Positions 16,905 through 25,144 of a DNA stretch of 64,000 nt are shown here, piece after piece; positions within the stretch are counted from its first letter, which is position 1, and each line of letters begins with the position of its first letter. The notes beneath the pieces are model-generated. The model searched no databases. It saw only the letters and a program-made list of their open reading frames with translations, and was not told the DNA's origin. A program made the position numbers and the translations under genes. Source of the stretch: Acrocarpospora pleiomorpha. Its GTDB lineage: Bacteria; Actinomycetota; Actinomycetes; Streptosporangiales; Streptosporangiaceae. The stretch is taken from the NCBI RefSeq assembly GCF_009687885.1, contig NZ_BLAF01000021.1:1-64000 (forward strand), read 5' to 3'.

Positions 16905-17917
16905 GATGTCCCTTGGAGAACGCGGACGAAATTGGCGCCGAGGATCTTGCGGATCACCGGCTCGGAAAAGCCGTGGTGGAGCAGGGCGTCGGTGACCAGC
17001 GGCAGGCCGGCGGGCCCTTCGAGACCGGGTACCAGGATCTCTGTGTTGGTGCCTTCGAGAATCAGTGGCCGGTCGCACGTGGGAACCTTCTCCTCGAACA
17101 CTTCGGCGATGAAGTCGCTGCCGAGCCCGACGTGGTCTTCCCCGGCGACGTCCACGATGTGCGCGATGTGCTCGACCAGGTGCTCGATCCTGGGTTTCTC
17201 GTGGGTGAGGAATCCGGCGAAGAAGTTCACCCCGATCACGCCGCCGGTGGCGGCGATCCCGCGCAGCTGGTCATCGGTGAGGTTGCGGTGGTGCCGGTAC
17301 ACGGCGTAGGCGCACGAGTGCGTCGCGACGACCGGCCTGGTCGCCAGCTCCAGGATGTGCTCGACGCTGGCGCGTCCCACGTGCGAGACGTCGATCAGCA
17401 CACCCAGCTGATCGAGCAGGGCGACCGCGTCGACCCCGGCCTTGGTGAGCCGGCCGCCGGTGGCGTCCTCCGCGGATCCGTCCGCGAGCATGGTGCGGCC
17501 GTAATGGGTGAAGGACACGATCCGCACACCGAGGCGTGCCAAGGTCTGGAGCAGTTCGATGTCGTCGTCGATCTGCGGGCATCCTTCGAGGGCGAGCACC
17601 AGCGCGATGCGGCCCGAGGTCAGTGCGGCATCGATCTCCGCGCCGGTGCGGCACAAGGCGACGACGTCGGCGTTTCCCTCGGCGATCCGATGCGCCGCCT
17701 CGATCATCCGCAGCGATTCCCGCAGGGCGCCCTCCGGCCGGAATTCGTGGTCGATGTACACGGGAAGCACCTGCACGTCGACGCCACCCTCGCGCAGCTG
17801 CGGGTACCAGCGTTCGCGGAAGTACGACGCCCACACCGATCGCGGGCGCCGCACGACCAGCATCAGCAGATCGTTGTGGGCGTCGGCGACGACGGCCTCG
17901 TGGTGCAGCCGGATCAT
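16886..17917 (-). CDS. membrane dipeptidase-family (M19) dipeptidase
   Basis: A 343-residue metallopeptidase M19 protein. The zinc ligand box ADAHND (HxD) is at residues 11-16, the bridging Glu in VLALEGCPQ near 115, then THSCAY and GLGSDF near the C-terminal third, as in renal dipeptidase. No signal peptide is seen, so it is likely cytoplasmic. The family cleaves dipeptides and tolerates D-residues at the C-terminal position. It sits between a beta-lactamase-fold hydrolase (overlap ATGA) and the ELFV dehydrogenase, downstream of a D-amino-acid dehydrogenase-like gene, which supports a role in D-amino-acid-containing peptide breakdown. Confidence 0.9.
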   Translation of the reverse strand: MIRLHHEAVVADAHNDLLMLVVRRPRSVWASYFRERWYPQLREGGVDVQVLPVYIDHEFRPEGALRESLRMIEAAHRIAEGNADVVALCRTGAEIDAALTSGRIALVLALEGCPQIDDDIELLQTLARLGVRIVSFTHYGRTMLADGSAEDATGGRLTKAGVDAVALLDQLGVLIDVSHVGRASVEHILELATRPVVATHSCAYAVYRHHRNLTDDQLRGIAATGGVIGVNFFAGFLTHEKPRIEHLVEHIAHIVDVAGEDHVGLGSDFIAEVFEEKVPTCDRPLILEGTNTEILVPGLEGPAGLPLVTDALLHHGFSEPVIRKILGANFVRVLQGTSCKIPQ

Positions 17918-19161
17918 TCCGCCTCCGCTTCCCGGTGCAGCACCCGCAGGGCGGCATGCAACCGGCGAGGCGTCCGGCCGGCCATGTCGAAGAAGGAGAG
18001 CTCGGTCTGGATCTCGTCGAAATCGACCCAGAACGCGTCCCCCTCCTGGTGGCGCAGGGCTACTTCGGGCCCGCCCAGCGGATTCGAAGTGAACAGCGTG
18101 CCCTCCTCGACCCGGATATCGATTGCGAAGTTGGGCGAGATGTACCGCCCGGCGTACCGCTCGGGATCACTGGGGCCAGGCCCGGCAGGCGGCGCCGGCT
18201 CGGGCGTGCCGAGCATGGCGTGCACGACCGCGCGGCCGGCCCGTTCGCCCTGCGGGTAGTTGGTCACCACCGCGACGGCGCGGTCGTTGCCGGGCTCGGC
18301 GAACGCCAGCACGGATGTGCCGCCGATGTGCGCCACCGCTTGCCGCCCCATGCGCGGCAGCGACCAGCCCAGGCCCCAGCCGGACACGCGCAAAGACCGT
18401 CCGGGCAAGGTGATCTGGGAGGCACACATCTCGGCGGCGAGTTCGGCGGGAAGCAACTCCCGCCCGTCGGCGGTGCGGCCCGTAGCGCACGCGAACGCGA
18501 GCAGGGCGGCGTCGCGGGCGGTGCCGTGCAAAGTCGAGCCGGCGGCCTCGTACAGCTTCCCGACACGGGGCCACATCTCTCCCGGCCGCAGCCCGCCGTG
18601 GCCGTCGGAAATCAGCTCGGGGACGAACGACGGGGCAGGCTCGGTGGTCACTCCGGTCGCCCCGACCGGTCCGAGGATCCGGTCTGTCAACTGCTTTTCC
18701 CACGACGAACCGCTCACGCGCTCGATCAGCCGGCCGAGCACGACGTAACCGGAGTTCGCATAGGAATGTGTCTCGCCAGGCGCGCCGGTCACGCCCGCCT
18801 TCCCGACCGCCGCCAGCAGTTCGTCGAAGCCGCCGTAACGCTGCCACACATCCGCCAGGCCGCCGGAGTGGCACAGCAGCATCCGGATCGTGACCTCATT
18901 CGCGTGCGGGCCCAAGGCGGCGGCCTCGGGCACGTGCGCCACAACGGGATCGTCGAACGAGACCGATCCGGCCGCCACGAGTTGCGCGACCATCGTGGCG
19001 GTGAGCACCTTGGTCACCGAGCCGAAGGCGAACGTCGGGGTGGGGCCGGCGGGGCCGGCCACCGCCTCGGTCGCGTGACCGTCCTCGAGCACGCAGGCGG
19101 CGGCGACCGCCTGCTGGGGGCAGGCGTCCCGGAGAACCTCGTTCAGCATCGCGGGTTTCAC
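17914..19161 (-). CDS. beta-lactamase-family serine hydrolase (class C/DD-peptidase fold)
   Basis: About 415 residues. The catalytic SxxK motif is in FGSVTKVL (about residues 47-54 of this start) and the YxN motif in SYANSGY. A GGTSVL segment stands for the third (HxG/KTG-like) box. The C-terminal extension of roughly 100 residues resembles a lipocalin-like tail found on family members. No secretion signal is seen, so it may act on imported D-amino-acid peptides, esters or amides. The GTG at 19161 has AGGAGG six bases upstream. An ATG at 19176 overlaps the stop of the MFS gene (ATGA) and is also plausible. It is the third gene of the operon. Confidence 0.82.
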   Translation of the reverse strand: MKPAMLNEVLRDACPQQAVAAACVLEDGHATEAVAGPAGPTPTFAFGSVTKVLTATMVAQLVAAGSVSFDDPVVAHVPEAAALGPHANEVTIRMLLCHSGGLADVWQRYGGFDELLAAVGKAGVTGAPGETHSYANSGYVVLGRLIERVSGSSWEKQLTDRILGPVGATGVTTEPAPSFVPELISDGHGGLRPGEMWPRVGKLYEAAGSTLHGTARDAALLAFACATGRTADGRELLPAELAAEMCASQITLPGRSLRVSGWGLGWSLPRMGRQAVAHIGGTSVLAFAEPGNDRAVAVVTNYPQGERAGRAVVHAMLGTPEPAPPAGPGPSDPERYAGRYISPNFAIDIRVEEGTLFTSNPLGGPEVALRHQEGDAFWVDFDEIQTELSFFDMAGRTPRRLHAALRVLHREAEAE

Positions 19162-19175
19162 AATCATCCTCCTCA

Positions 19176-20582
19176 TCAGGCAAGGGCCATTTCATCCTGT
19201 GCCGTGGTCTCGATCCTGGCCGGTAGGGCAAAGCTCAACAGCACGGCCACGACGACCACGGCGGCACCGACCACGAAAGCGGTACGGAAGTCGCTCCATG
19301 CCGGCACGGCTGCCCCTCCCGCGGCGAGCATCCCGGCGCCGACCTGAGCGCCCAGCGCTCCACCGACGGCCTTGATCACGAAAGTCATGCCGCTGACGCT
19401 CGCGGTGCGCTCGCCCGGGACGGTGGTCAGGACGATGTTCATCGACTGGGTGAGCGCCAGGCCGATGCCCGCCCCGGCCAACGCCGTCGCGAGGAACAGT
19501 ACCCACGCCTGGGAGGCGCCGAGCAGGGCGAGGTTCGCGGCGGTCAGCAGCGCCGCACCCAGCGCCATCACCGCGCGAGCGCCGATCGCGCGTTCCAGAC
19601 GTCCGGTCAGCGGCGCGACCAGGGTGCCGACGAGCCCGAGCGGCACCAGGGACAGGCCGGTCAGCGTCGCCGACCCGCCCAGCCCGTACCCGGTGCTGAC
19701 CGGCAACTGGACCAGCATAGGCACCAGCACGAAGATGGTGAAGCTGCCGAACCCGACCACGAACGAGACCACGCACACCAGCAACACCGACCGGGTCCCC
19801 AGCATGCGAAGATCCACCAGCGGCGTTTCGGTGCGTACTTCGACGACGGCGAACACGCCGAGCACCACAAGCGACGCGGCCACCAGACCGAGGAACCTCC
19901 CGGACGTCCAGCCCCACGACGAACTCTCGGTGATGGCCACCAGCAGGCCGGTGAGCCCCAGCCCGAGCAGCACCGCACCGGGCCAGTCGAGCCGGCCGGA
20001 CTCCCGTGGCGGGCAGGAGGGCACGACGAACCACGCCGCGACGAACGCCAGGCCGATCAGCATCAGCGGGAACCAGAACAGCCAGGTGTACGGCATGCGC
20101 GCGACGATCGACCCGGCGATCAGCAGCCCGACCGCCGTCGCCAGCGCGGAGGCACCGATGAGCATGCCGCTGCCCGCCTTCATTCGGTTCGGCGATTGCG
20201 TGTCGCGGATGATCCCGACCGACAGGGGGATCAGTCCGAGCCCGGCGCCTTGCAGCAGTTGGCCGATGGCGAGCACCAGCACCGATTTCGCCAGTGCGGC
20301 CACGATCGTGCCCACGCCGACGATGGCGAGCACCCAGAGCAAAATACGGCGTTTGTCCCGGATGTCGGCCAGCCTGCCGACGACCGGGGTCGCCACCGCG
20401 CCCGCGAGAAGGACACCGGTGAAGACCCACGCGATCGCGGGAGTCGACGCGCCGACCGCTTTCTGGATCAACGGCACGGCCGGGGCGAGCACGGTTTCCA
20501 GACCGTTGTAAGCGAAAGCCGCGAGCACGAGCACCGCGAGGACGGCCCGGGAACGGTCCGGGAGGGGGGTGGGAGCGGTCAT
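19176..20582 (-). CDS. MFS transporter (DHA2-like, about 14 TM)
   Basis: A 468-residue major facilitator with multiple hydrophobic segments. The motif-A-like loop GRLADIRDKRRILL follows TM2 and the QGAGLGLIPLSVGIIRD segment is typical of drug:proton antiporter type 2 proteins. It may export or import a small molecule linked to the operon (peptide, amino acid). Its direction cannot be read from sequence. It is the second gene of the operon, 19 bases after the D-amino-acid dehydrogenase-like gene, and overlaps the serine hydrolase gene start. Confidence 0.88.
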   Translation of the reverse strand: MTAPTPLPDRSRAVLAVLVLAAFAYNGLETVLAPAVPLIQKAVGASTPAIAWVFTGVLLAGAVATPVVGRLADIRDKRRILLWVLAIVGVGTIVAALAKSVLVLAIGQLLQGAGLGLIPLSVGIIRDTQSPNRMKAGSGMLIGASALATAVGLLIAGSIVARMPYTWLFWFPLMLIGLAFVAAWFVVPSCPPRESGRLDWPGAVLLGLGLTGLLVAITESSSWGWTSGRFLGLVAASLVVLGVFAVVEVRTETPLVDLRMLGTRSVLLVCVVSFVVGFGSFTIFVLVPMLVQLPVSTGYGLGGSATLTGLSLVPLGLVGTLVAPLTGRLERAIGARAVMALGAALLTAANLALLGASQAWVLFLATALAGAGIGLALTQSMNIVLTTVPGERTASVSGMTFVIKAVGGALGAQVGAGMLAAGGAAVPAWSDFRTAFVVGAAVVVVAVLLSFALPARIETTAQDEMALA

Positions 20583-20601
20583 GGCGGAACCCTTCGGGGT
20601 T

Positions 20602-21816
20602 TCAGGAGGAACGGAGTGGAATGCCTTTCTGGGTGACCAGGTGGGCGACTATCCGGCCGGTGGCCGGTGCGAGGGTGACACCGAGGGGGCCGTGACCGGT
20701 GGCCGCGACGAGGTTGTCGCGCACCAGGCGGATGATCGGTAGCCCGCTGGGGGTCATCGGCCGGGCGCCGCGCCACGCTATGCCGGGGTCGGCGATCGTG
20801 CGCATCGCGGGGATCGCCGCTTCGGCGACGGCGCGCAGCGTGGCGATGGCCTCCGGGCGCGGCGCCTGCGACGCCCGCCCGCCGAACTCCATCCCGCCGG
20901 TCATGCGGATCCGGTCCGGGCCGGAGTTCACCACGACGTGCTCGTCGGCGAACTGCACCGCATGGCGCAGCAGGGAAGCGTGCGTCGGCAGGGTGAGGCT
21001 CCAGCCGTAGCCGGGCTCCACCGGCAGCCGGACGCCGAACAACCGGCCGACCGCGGCCGTGTCGGCACCGGTCGCAAGGACGAACGCCTTTCCGGCAACG
21101 GTCGGACCGGTGGTCTCCACCGCCTCGATCCGGCCGGCGACGGTCCGTACGCCGACCACTCGCTCGGCGTGGAACACCGCCCCGTGCCGTACGGCGGCCT
21201 CGGCGAAGGCCCGGGTCGTGCGCTCCGGATCGAGGGCGGTGTCGCCCGGGAATCGGATGGCGCCGACGAACCCGCTCGCCAGGCCGGGTTCGATCGCGGC
21301 GAGGGCGTCGGGGCCGAGTTCTTCGGAACGCACCCCGATCGCGGCGAGCCTGCGTGCCGTGCGCACCTCGGCCGCCCACGTCCGCCGGTCGCGGGCGAGG
21401 TGCAGGAAGCCGTCGCTCCACAGGGGAAAGTCCGCTTCGGACCGGAGCTGGTCGTAGCCGCGCCGGCTGAACTCGGCCAGCTCGTGCAGCACCCTCACGT
21501 CCCGCCACGCCCGGCCCGGCCGCGAAGCCAGCACGAACCGGGCAAGCCAGGCAAGGGTGCGCGCTGACACCGGACTGGCCAGCGTGGACGGGGCTCTTCC
21601 CAGCAATGAACGGAGTCCGGTGATCAGAGCGTCCGGATTGGACATGGGCAGGGTGTAGCTGGGCACGACCAGGCCGGCGTTGCCAGCGGAAGCGCCTTTT
21701 CCGGGCGCGGGGTCGAGCACCACTACGTCGATTCCCGACCGGGCAAGGAAGTAGGCCACGCAACTGCCCACCACGCCGCCGCCGATCACGACGACATCCG
21801 CCCGTTCCGGGGTCAT
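20602..21816 (-). CDS. FAD-dependent D-amino-acid dehydrogenase (DadA-like)
   Basis: A 404-residue DAO-superfamily flavoprotein. The N-terminal dinucleotide motif is VVVIGGGVVGSCVAYFLA with the second-strand acid in VVVLDPAPGKGASAGNAGL. The GNAGL segment and the C-terminal GHGPLGVTLAPATGR are hallmarks of DadA-type enzymes, which oxidise D-amino acids to 2-oxo acids and pass electrons to quinone. It is the first gene of a five-gene minus operon and diverges from the cyclodeaminase-like gene. AAGGAGG precedes the ATG by six bases. Acting on D-lysine it would give the 2-oxo acid that cyclises to piperideine-2-carboxylate, the substrate class of the divergent gene product. Confidence 0.87.
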   Translation of the reverse strand: MTPERADVVVIGGGVVGSCVAYFLARSGIDVVVLDPAPGKGASAGNAGLVVPSYTLPMSNPDALITGLRSLLGRAPSTLASPVSARTLAWLARFVLASRPGRAWRDVRVLHELAEFSRRGYDQLRSEADFPLWSDGFLHLARDRRTWAAEVRTARRLAAIGVRSEELGPDALAAIEPGLASGFVGAIRFPGDTALDPERTTRAFAEAAVRHGAVFHAERVVGVRTVAGRIEAVETTGPTVAGKAFVLATGADTAAVGRLFGVRLPVEPGYGWSLTLPTHASLLRHAVQFADEHVVVNSGPDRIRMTGGMEFGGRASQAPRPEAIATLRAVAEAAIPAMRTIADPGIAWRGARPMTPSGLPIIRLVRDNLVAATGHGPLGVTLAPATGRIVAHLVTQKGIPLRSS

Positions 21817-21852
21817 CCGGCCTCCTTGATGGTTGAGTCCCTTAGGTGTAAT

Positions 21853-21868
21853 ACCTTATATATGAGGT
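21853..21868. promoter_or_regulatory. GntR operator candidate in the divergent promoter
   Basis: ACCTTATATATGAGGT is a near-perfect palindrome (one mismatch) between the DadA-like operon and the cyclodeaminase-like gene. It matches ACCTCACACATGAGGT at 22831 in 13 of 16 positions. Confidence 0.7.
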
Positions 21869-21890
21869 GTCAATAGTGGAGGAGAGAATC

Positions 21891-22820
21891 GTGACCGCTG
21901 CCGATCAGGTGATGAGCGCGAGTGAGATCCGGGCGCGCGTGCTCATGCCCGATGCCATCGAGGCGATCCGCGCCATGCTGCGGGAAGTCGCGGCGGGGAA
22001 TTTCACGATGCCGCCGCGCCTCCACCTCGGAGACGGGCGTGTCCTGGTGATGACCGCTTATCACCGTCCGACCGGTGCCGCGGCCGTCAAGACGCTCAGC
22101 GTCGAGTTCGACCGGACGCCGGCGATCACGGGCACGGTGCTGTGGACCGATCCGGCGCAGCGATGGGTAGCGGACGCGGAGGCCATCACGACGATCCGCA
22201 CCGGTGCCATCGTCGGTGCGGCCACCGATGTTCTCGCCGGACCGCACGCGTCCGTGCTCGTCCTGCTCGGCACCGGCGGCCAGGCCGCCGACCAGGTGCG
22301 AGCCGTGCAGGCCGTCCGGCCTCTGACCGCACTGACGGTGTTCGACCTCGATCCCGCCCGGGCCGAGTCCTTCGCCGAGGCGATGGCGGCAGAACTGCCC
22401 GGCGTCCGGGTGCGGATCGCAGGGCGCGTCGCCGATGCCCTGGCGGATGCCGAGATCGTCTGCTGCGCGACACCGTCGAGTACTCCCCTGTTTCCCCTCC
22501 AGGCCCTGCCGCCGCAGGTGCATGTCAACGCCATCGGTTCGTTCCGGCCCACCATGCGGGAACTGCCCGACGAACTCATCGCCACGGCCGACCTGGTGGT
22601 CGTCGAGCACTTGCCGGCGGCGATGAGCGAGGCGGGCGAGATCATCCACGCGCTCAACCGTGGTTCCCGCCCACGCGGGGAGATCCAGGAGCTCGCGCCG
22701 CTGCTCGGCACCCGCCCGGAGACGACAGGACGTACGGTGTTCAAGACCGTCGGCATCGCCGCGCAGGACTGGGCCATCGCCCGGCTGCTCGCCCACCAGT
22801 CGGTCGCGGCATCGGCGTGA
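21891..22820 (+). CDS. ornithine cyclodeaminase/mu-crystallin family protein, possible piperideine-2-carboxylate reductase
   Basis: A 309-residue NAD(P)-binding protein of the OCD/mu-crystallin family. Members are ornithine or lysine cyclodeaminases, alanine dehydrogenases, or ketimine reductases acting on piperideine-2- or pyrroline-2-carboxylate. The substrate-domain MPPRLHL and the Lys in AAAVKTLS are present, with Rossmann LLGTGGQA and CCATPSSTPLF. The nearby D-amino-acid dehydrogenase-like and pipecolate-oxidase-like genes favour a ketimine reductase making L-pipecolate. This is inference. The GTG at 21891 is used because GGAGGA precedes it. The apparent earlier start at 21867 overlaps the operator. 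Confidence 0.85.
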   Translation: MTAADQVMSASEIRARVLMPDAIEAIRAMLREVAAGNFTMPPRLHLGDGRVLVMTAYHRPTGAAAVKTLSVEFDRTPAITGTVLWTDPAQRWVADAEAITTIRTGAIVGAATDVLAGPHASVLVLLGTGGQAADQVRAVQAVRPLTALTVFDLDPARAESFAEAMAAELPGVRVRIAGRVADALADAEIVCCATPSSTPLFPLQALPPQVHVNAIGSFRPTMRELPDELIATADLVVVEHLPAAMSEAGEIIHALNRGSRPRGEIQELAPLLGTRPETTGRTVFKTVGIAAQDWAIARLLAHQSVAASA

Positions 22821-22830
22821 GACCTGCGAT

Positions 22831-22846
22831 ACCTCACACATGAGGT
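22831..22846. promoter_or_regulatory. GntR operator candidate upstream of the GntR gene
   Basis: ACCTCACACATGAGGT: ACCTCA and TGAGGT are perfect inverted repeats around CACA, 53 bases upstream of the GntR start. It is similar to the site at 21853 and suggests autoregulation. Confidence 0.7.
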
Positions 22847-22898
22847 TCAACCGATCTATGCTTGACGGCGGCAAGCTTTCGACATCGAGGGGGTTCGC

Positions 22899-23591
22899 AT
22901 GTCCGGTCCGGTCGCAGCGGACAAGCCGTCCACGGGGCTTCGACGCCACAGCCTGCGTGAGGACGCGGCCGATGCGATTCGGGCGCAGATCGTGTCCGGA
23001 GAACTCCGGCCCCAAACGCTCTACGCCATCGGCCGCGTCGCCGAGCAGCTGCAGGTTTCGATCACACCCGTCCGCGAAGCACTACTCGACCTGGCCAAGG
23101 AAGGGCTGATCGAGATGGTGCGCAATCGCGGCTTCCGCATTCGCGTGCTCACCGACGCCGAGCTGGACCAGACCCTGCAGATCCGGCTCATGCTGGAAGT
23201 CGGCGCTGTCCGTGAGATCACCGCACAGGGCCTGATCGATGACTTCGCCGCCCTACGCGACCTCTCCGACCGCGCTCAAAAGGCCGCCGAAGCCGGCGAT
23301 TGGGTCGGCCTCGTCGGCATCGACCGGGAGCTGCACCTGATGCTGCTGGGGTACCTCGGCAACCCCCGGCTGGTGGACATCGTCGGCCAGCTCCGCGACC
23401 AGGCGCGGCTCTACGGCTTCGACGGCATAGCCGGCAGCCAAAGGCTCCTTGCCTCCACCCGGGAACACGACGAACTGCTCGACGCCATCGAAGCAGGCCG
23501 GACCGAAGACGCCGCCCAGCTGATGAGCCGGCACCTCAAGCATGCCCGCGGGATCTGGGCGGGTATGGCCGAGGGCCGGTCCGCCGACTGA
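22899..23591 (+). CDS. GntR-family regulator (FCD subfamily)
   Basis: A 230-residue FadR-like regulator. The winged helix spans about residues 18-82, with recognition segment ITPVREALLDLAKEGLIEMVRNRGFRI (key block TPVREALLxLxxEGL). The FCD effector domain of helices has putative metal ligands (Asp/His in DRELHLMLL and REHDELLDAIEAGRTEDA). FCD proteins bind small carboxylates, often through a metal. It follows the cyclodeaminase-like gene in the same direction and carries an operator-like palindrome in front. It is the best candidate to control both the 21816 operon and the permease at 25019. Confidence 0.9.
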   Translation: MSGPVAADKPSTGLRRHSLREDAADAIRAQIVSGELRPQTLYAIGRVAEQLQVSITPVREALLDLAKEGLIEMVRNRGFRIRVLTDAELDQTLQIRLMLEVGAVREITAQGLIDDFAALRDLSDRAQKAAEAGDWVGLVGIDRELHLMLLGYLGNPRLVDIVGQLRDQARLYGFDGIAGSQRLLASTREHDELLDAIEAGRTEDAAQLMSRHLKHARGIWAGMAEGRSAD

Positions 23592-23605
23592 ACGAACCGG
23601 CCCTC
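23571..23605. terminator. hairpin between convergent GntR and permease genes
   Basis: The 10-bp perfect inverted repeat GAGGGCCGGT/ACCGGCCCTC with a 15-base loop spans the GntR stop codon. It can serve either direction. Confidence 0.55.
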
Positions 23606-23648
23606 GCGGCGAGGGGTGAACGGTGCCCGAGGCTCTCCGGCGCCGCCG

Positions 23649-25019
23649 TCACGCCTCGCCGACGGGTGCGGCTGCGACCCGTCGCAGCCCCTGGACGGCC
23701 AGCACGACAATCCCGACCAGCAGCCACCCGAGCCCGATCAGCTGGGCGTAACGGCTGGAAGAAGCCAGGATCGCGGCGGTGACCAGGCCACCCGCGAGCG
23801 GCACGAGGAGGTGCGGGACCAACCGGAATGTGCCTTCCCGCCGGAAGTAGGCGAAGACAGAGATGTGCAGCAGCACAAACGCCGACAGTGCTCCGATGTT
23901 GACAAGGCTGGCGAGCACGGAGAGCCCGTCGGCGAACAGGGAGGCAGGCAGCGCAATCGCTACGGTGATCGCCGCCGACAGCAGGGTCGCGTTGACCGGC
24001 GTGTGCGTCCTGGCCGATATCACCGCCAGCGCGCGGGGCAGCCGGCGATCGGCGGACATCCCGTAGATCAGACGGCTGCCGGCGGCCATGGCGACCATGG
24101 CGGCGAACGCGGCACCGACGGCCTTGACGACACCGAGCGCGGTGGCGACCCAGGACGAGATCGAGGCTTGGACCGCGCTGTAGTAGGTGGCGCCCTGCAG
24201 CGCGGCGTCGGCCGTCAACTGCCCGGGGGTGACCGGGTTGATGAGCGCGCCGAGATAGGTCTGCGCCACGAAGGCTACGCCGACGATGACAAGGCAGGTC
24301 AACGTCGCCTTGCTGACCACGCTGGGTGTGCCCGCGTTCTCCTCGGCGAACGCGGTGATGGCGTCGAACCCCAGGAAGGAGAGCACCGCGATGGACACAC
24401 CGTGCAGGACACTCATGACGTCGAAGCCGCCGCCGACACCGGTCAGCGGGGAGAGGGTCTCGCGGGTGGCGCCCTCCGTGCCGAGGAAGTGGATGGCGCC
24501 GACTACGATCACCAGCAGGATCACGGCCTCGGCGACGATCACCGCCGCTCCGGCCTGTGAGGCGACCTTGGCGCCGACGAGATTGAGCCCCGTGGTGATG
24601 ACCAGTGCCGCCACCGTGAACACCCACACCGGGATGGACGGAATGAAAGAGTTCATGGCGAGGCCGGTCACCACGTAGCAGAGCCCGGGAACCAGGATGT
24701 AGTCCAGCAGGACCATCCAGCCCGCGATGAACCCGGTGCGGGGACCGATGCCGGTGCTGGCGTAGGCGAACACCGAACCGGCTTTGGGTACCACGCGCGC
24801 CATCTGGGCGTACGACGCGGCGGTGAATCCCATGGCGATGCAGGCCACGATGTAAACCAGCGCGACAGCGCCGCCACTGACCGCGTCGATCGGACCGAAG
24901 ACGCTCACCGGAGCCAGCGCACCGATCAGGAGCAACCCCAGCATGACCAAGTGCGAGAACCCGAGGTTGCGGCTCAATCCCCTGTTGCCACCGTATTGCG
25001 TGACAGTGCTCTGACTCAC
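23649..25019 (-). CDS. APC-superfamily amino-acid permease
   Basis: A 456-residue transporter with about twelve hydrophobic helices. The FGFDAITAFAEEN-type motif reads FLGFDAITAFAEENAGTPSVV, the consensus after TM6 of basic/neutral amino-acid permeases. The N-terminal segment LVMLGLLLIGALAPVSVFG fits TM1. It most likely imports an amino acid used by the surrounding catabolic genes. The GTG at 25019 is chosen because it lies downstream of the 25045-25066 palindrome. The longer in-frame extension to 25148 runs through the operator and into the LysR gene end. Confidence 0.88.
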   Translation of the reverse strand: MSQSTVTQYGGNRGLSRNLGFSHLVMLGLLLIGALAPVSVFGPIDAVSGGAVALVYIVACIAMGFTAASYAQMARVVPKAGSVFAYASTGIGPRTGFIAGWMVLLDYILVPGLCYVVTGLAMNSFIPSIPVWVFTVAALVITTGLNLVGAKVASQAGAAVIVAEAVILLVIVVGAIHFLGTEGATRETLSPLTGVGGGFDVMSVLHGVSIAVLSFLGFDAITAFAEENAGTPSVVSKATLTCLVIVGVAFVAQTYLGALINPVTPGQLTADAALQGATYYSAVQASISSWVATALGVVKAVGAAFAAMVAMAAGSRLIYGMSADRRLPRALAVISARTHTPVNATLLSAAITVAIALPASLFADGLSVLASLVNIGALSAFVLLHISVFAYFRREGTFRLVPHLLVPLAGGLVTAAILASSSRYAQLIGLGWLLVGIVVLAVQGLRRVAAAPVGEA

Positions 25020-25044
25020 GGTCGGCCCTACCCTTCTTTGGATT

Positions 25045-25066
25045 GAGGTGTAAGGTATTACACCTC
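25045..25066. promoter_or_regulatory. palindromic operator upstream of the APC permease
   Basis: GAGGTGTAA and TTACACCTC form a perfect 9-bp inverted repeat with a 4-base spacer, 26 bases upstream of the permease start. The run AGGTGTAATACCTTA on one strand also occurs at 21844-21858 in the divergent DadA/cyclodeaminase promoter, which links both units to one regulator. Confidence 0.75.
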
Positions 25067-25144
25067 GTAGGGAACGGCAAGGGACCCCCGCAGCCGGACT
25101 GCGCAGGGGCTGAGTGACGCCTCGGTGCTCGCGGGGTACCGGAG

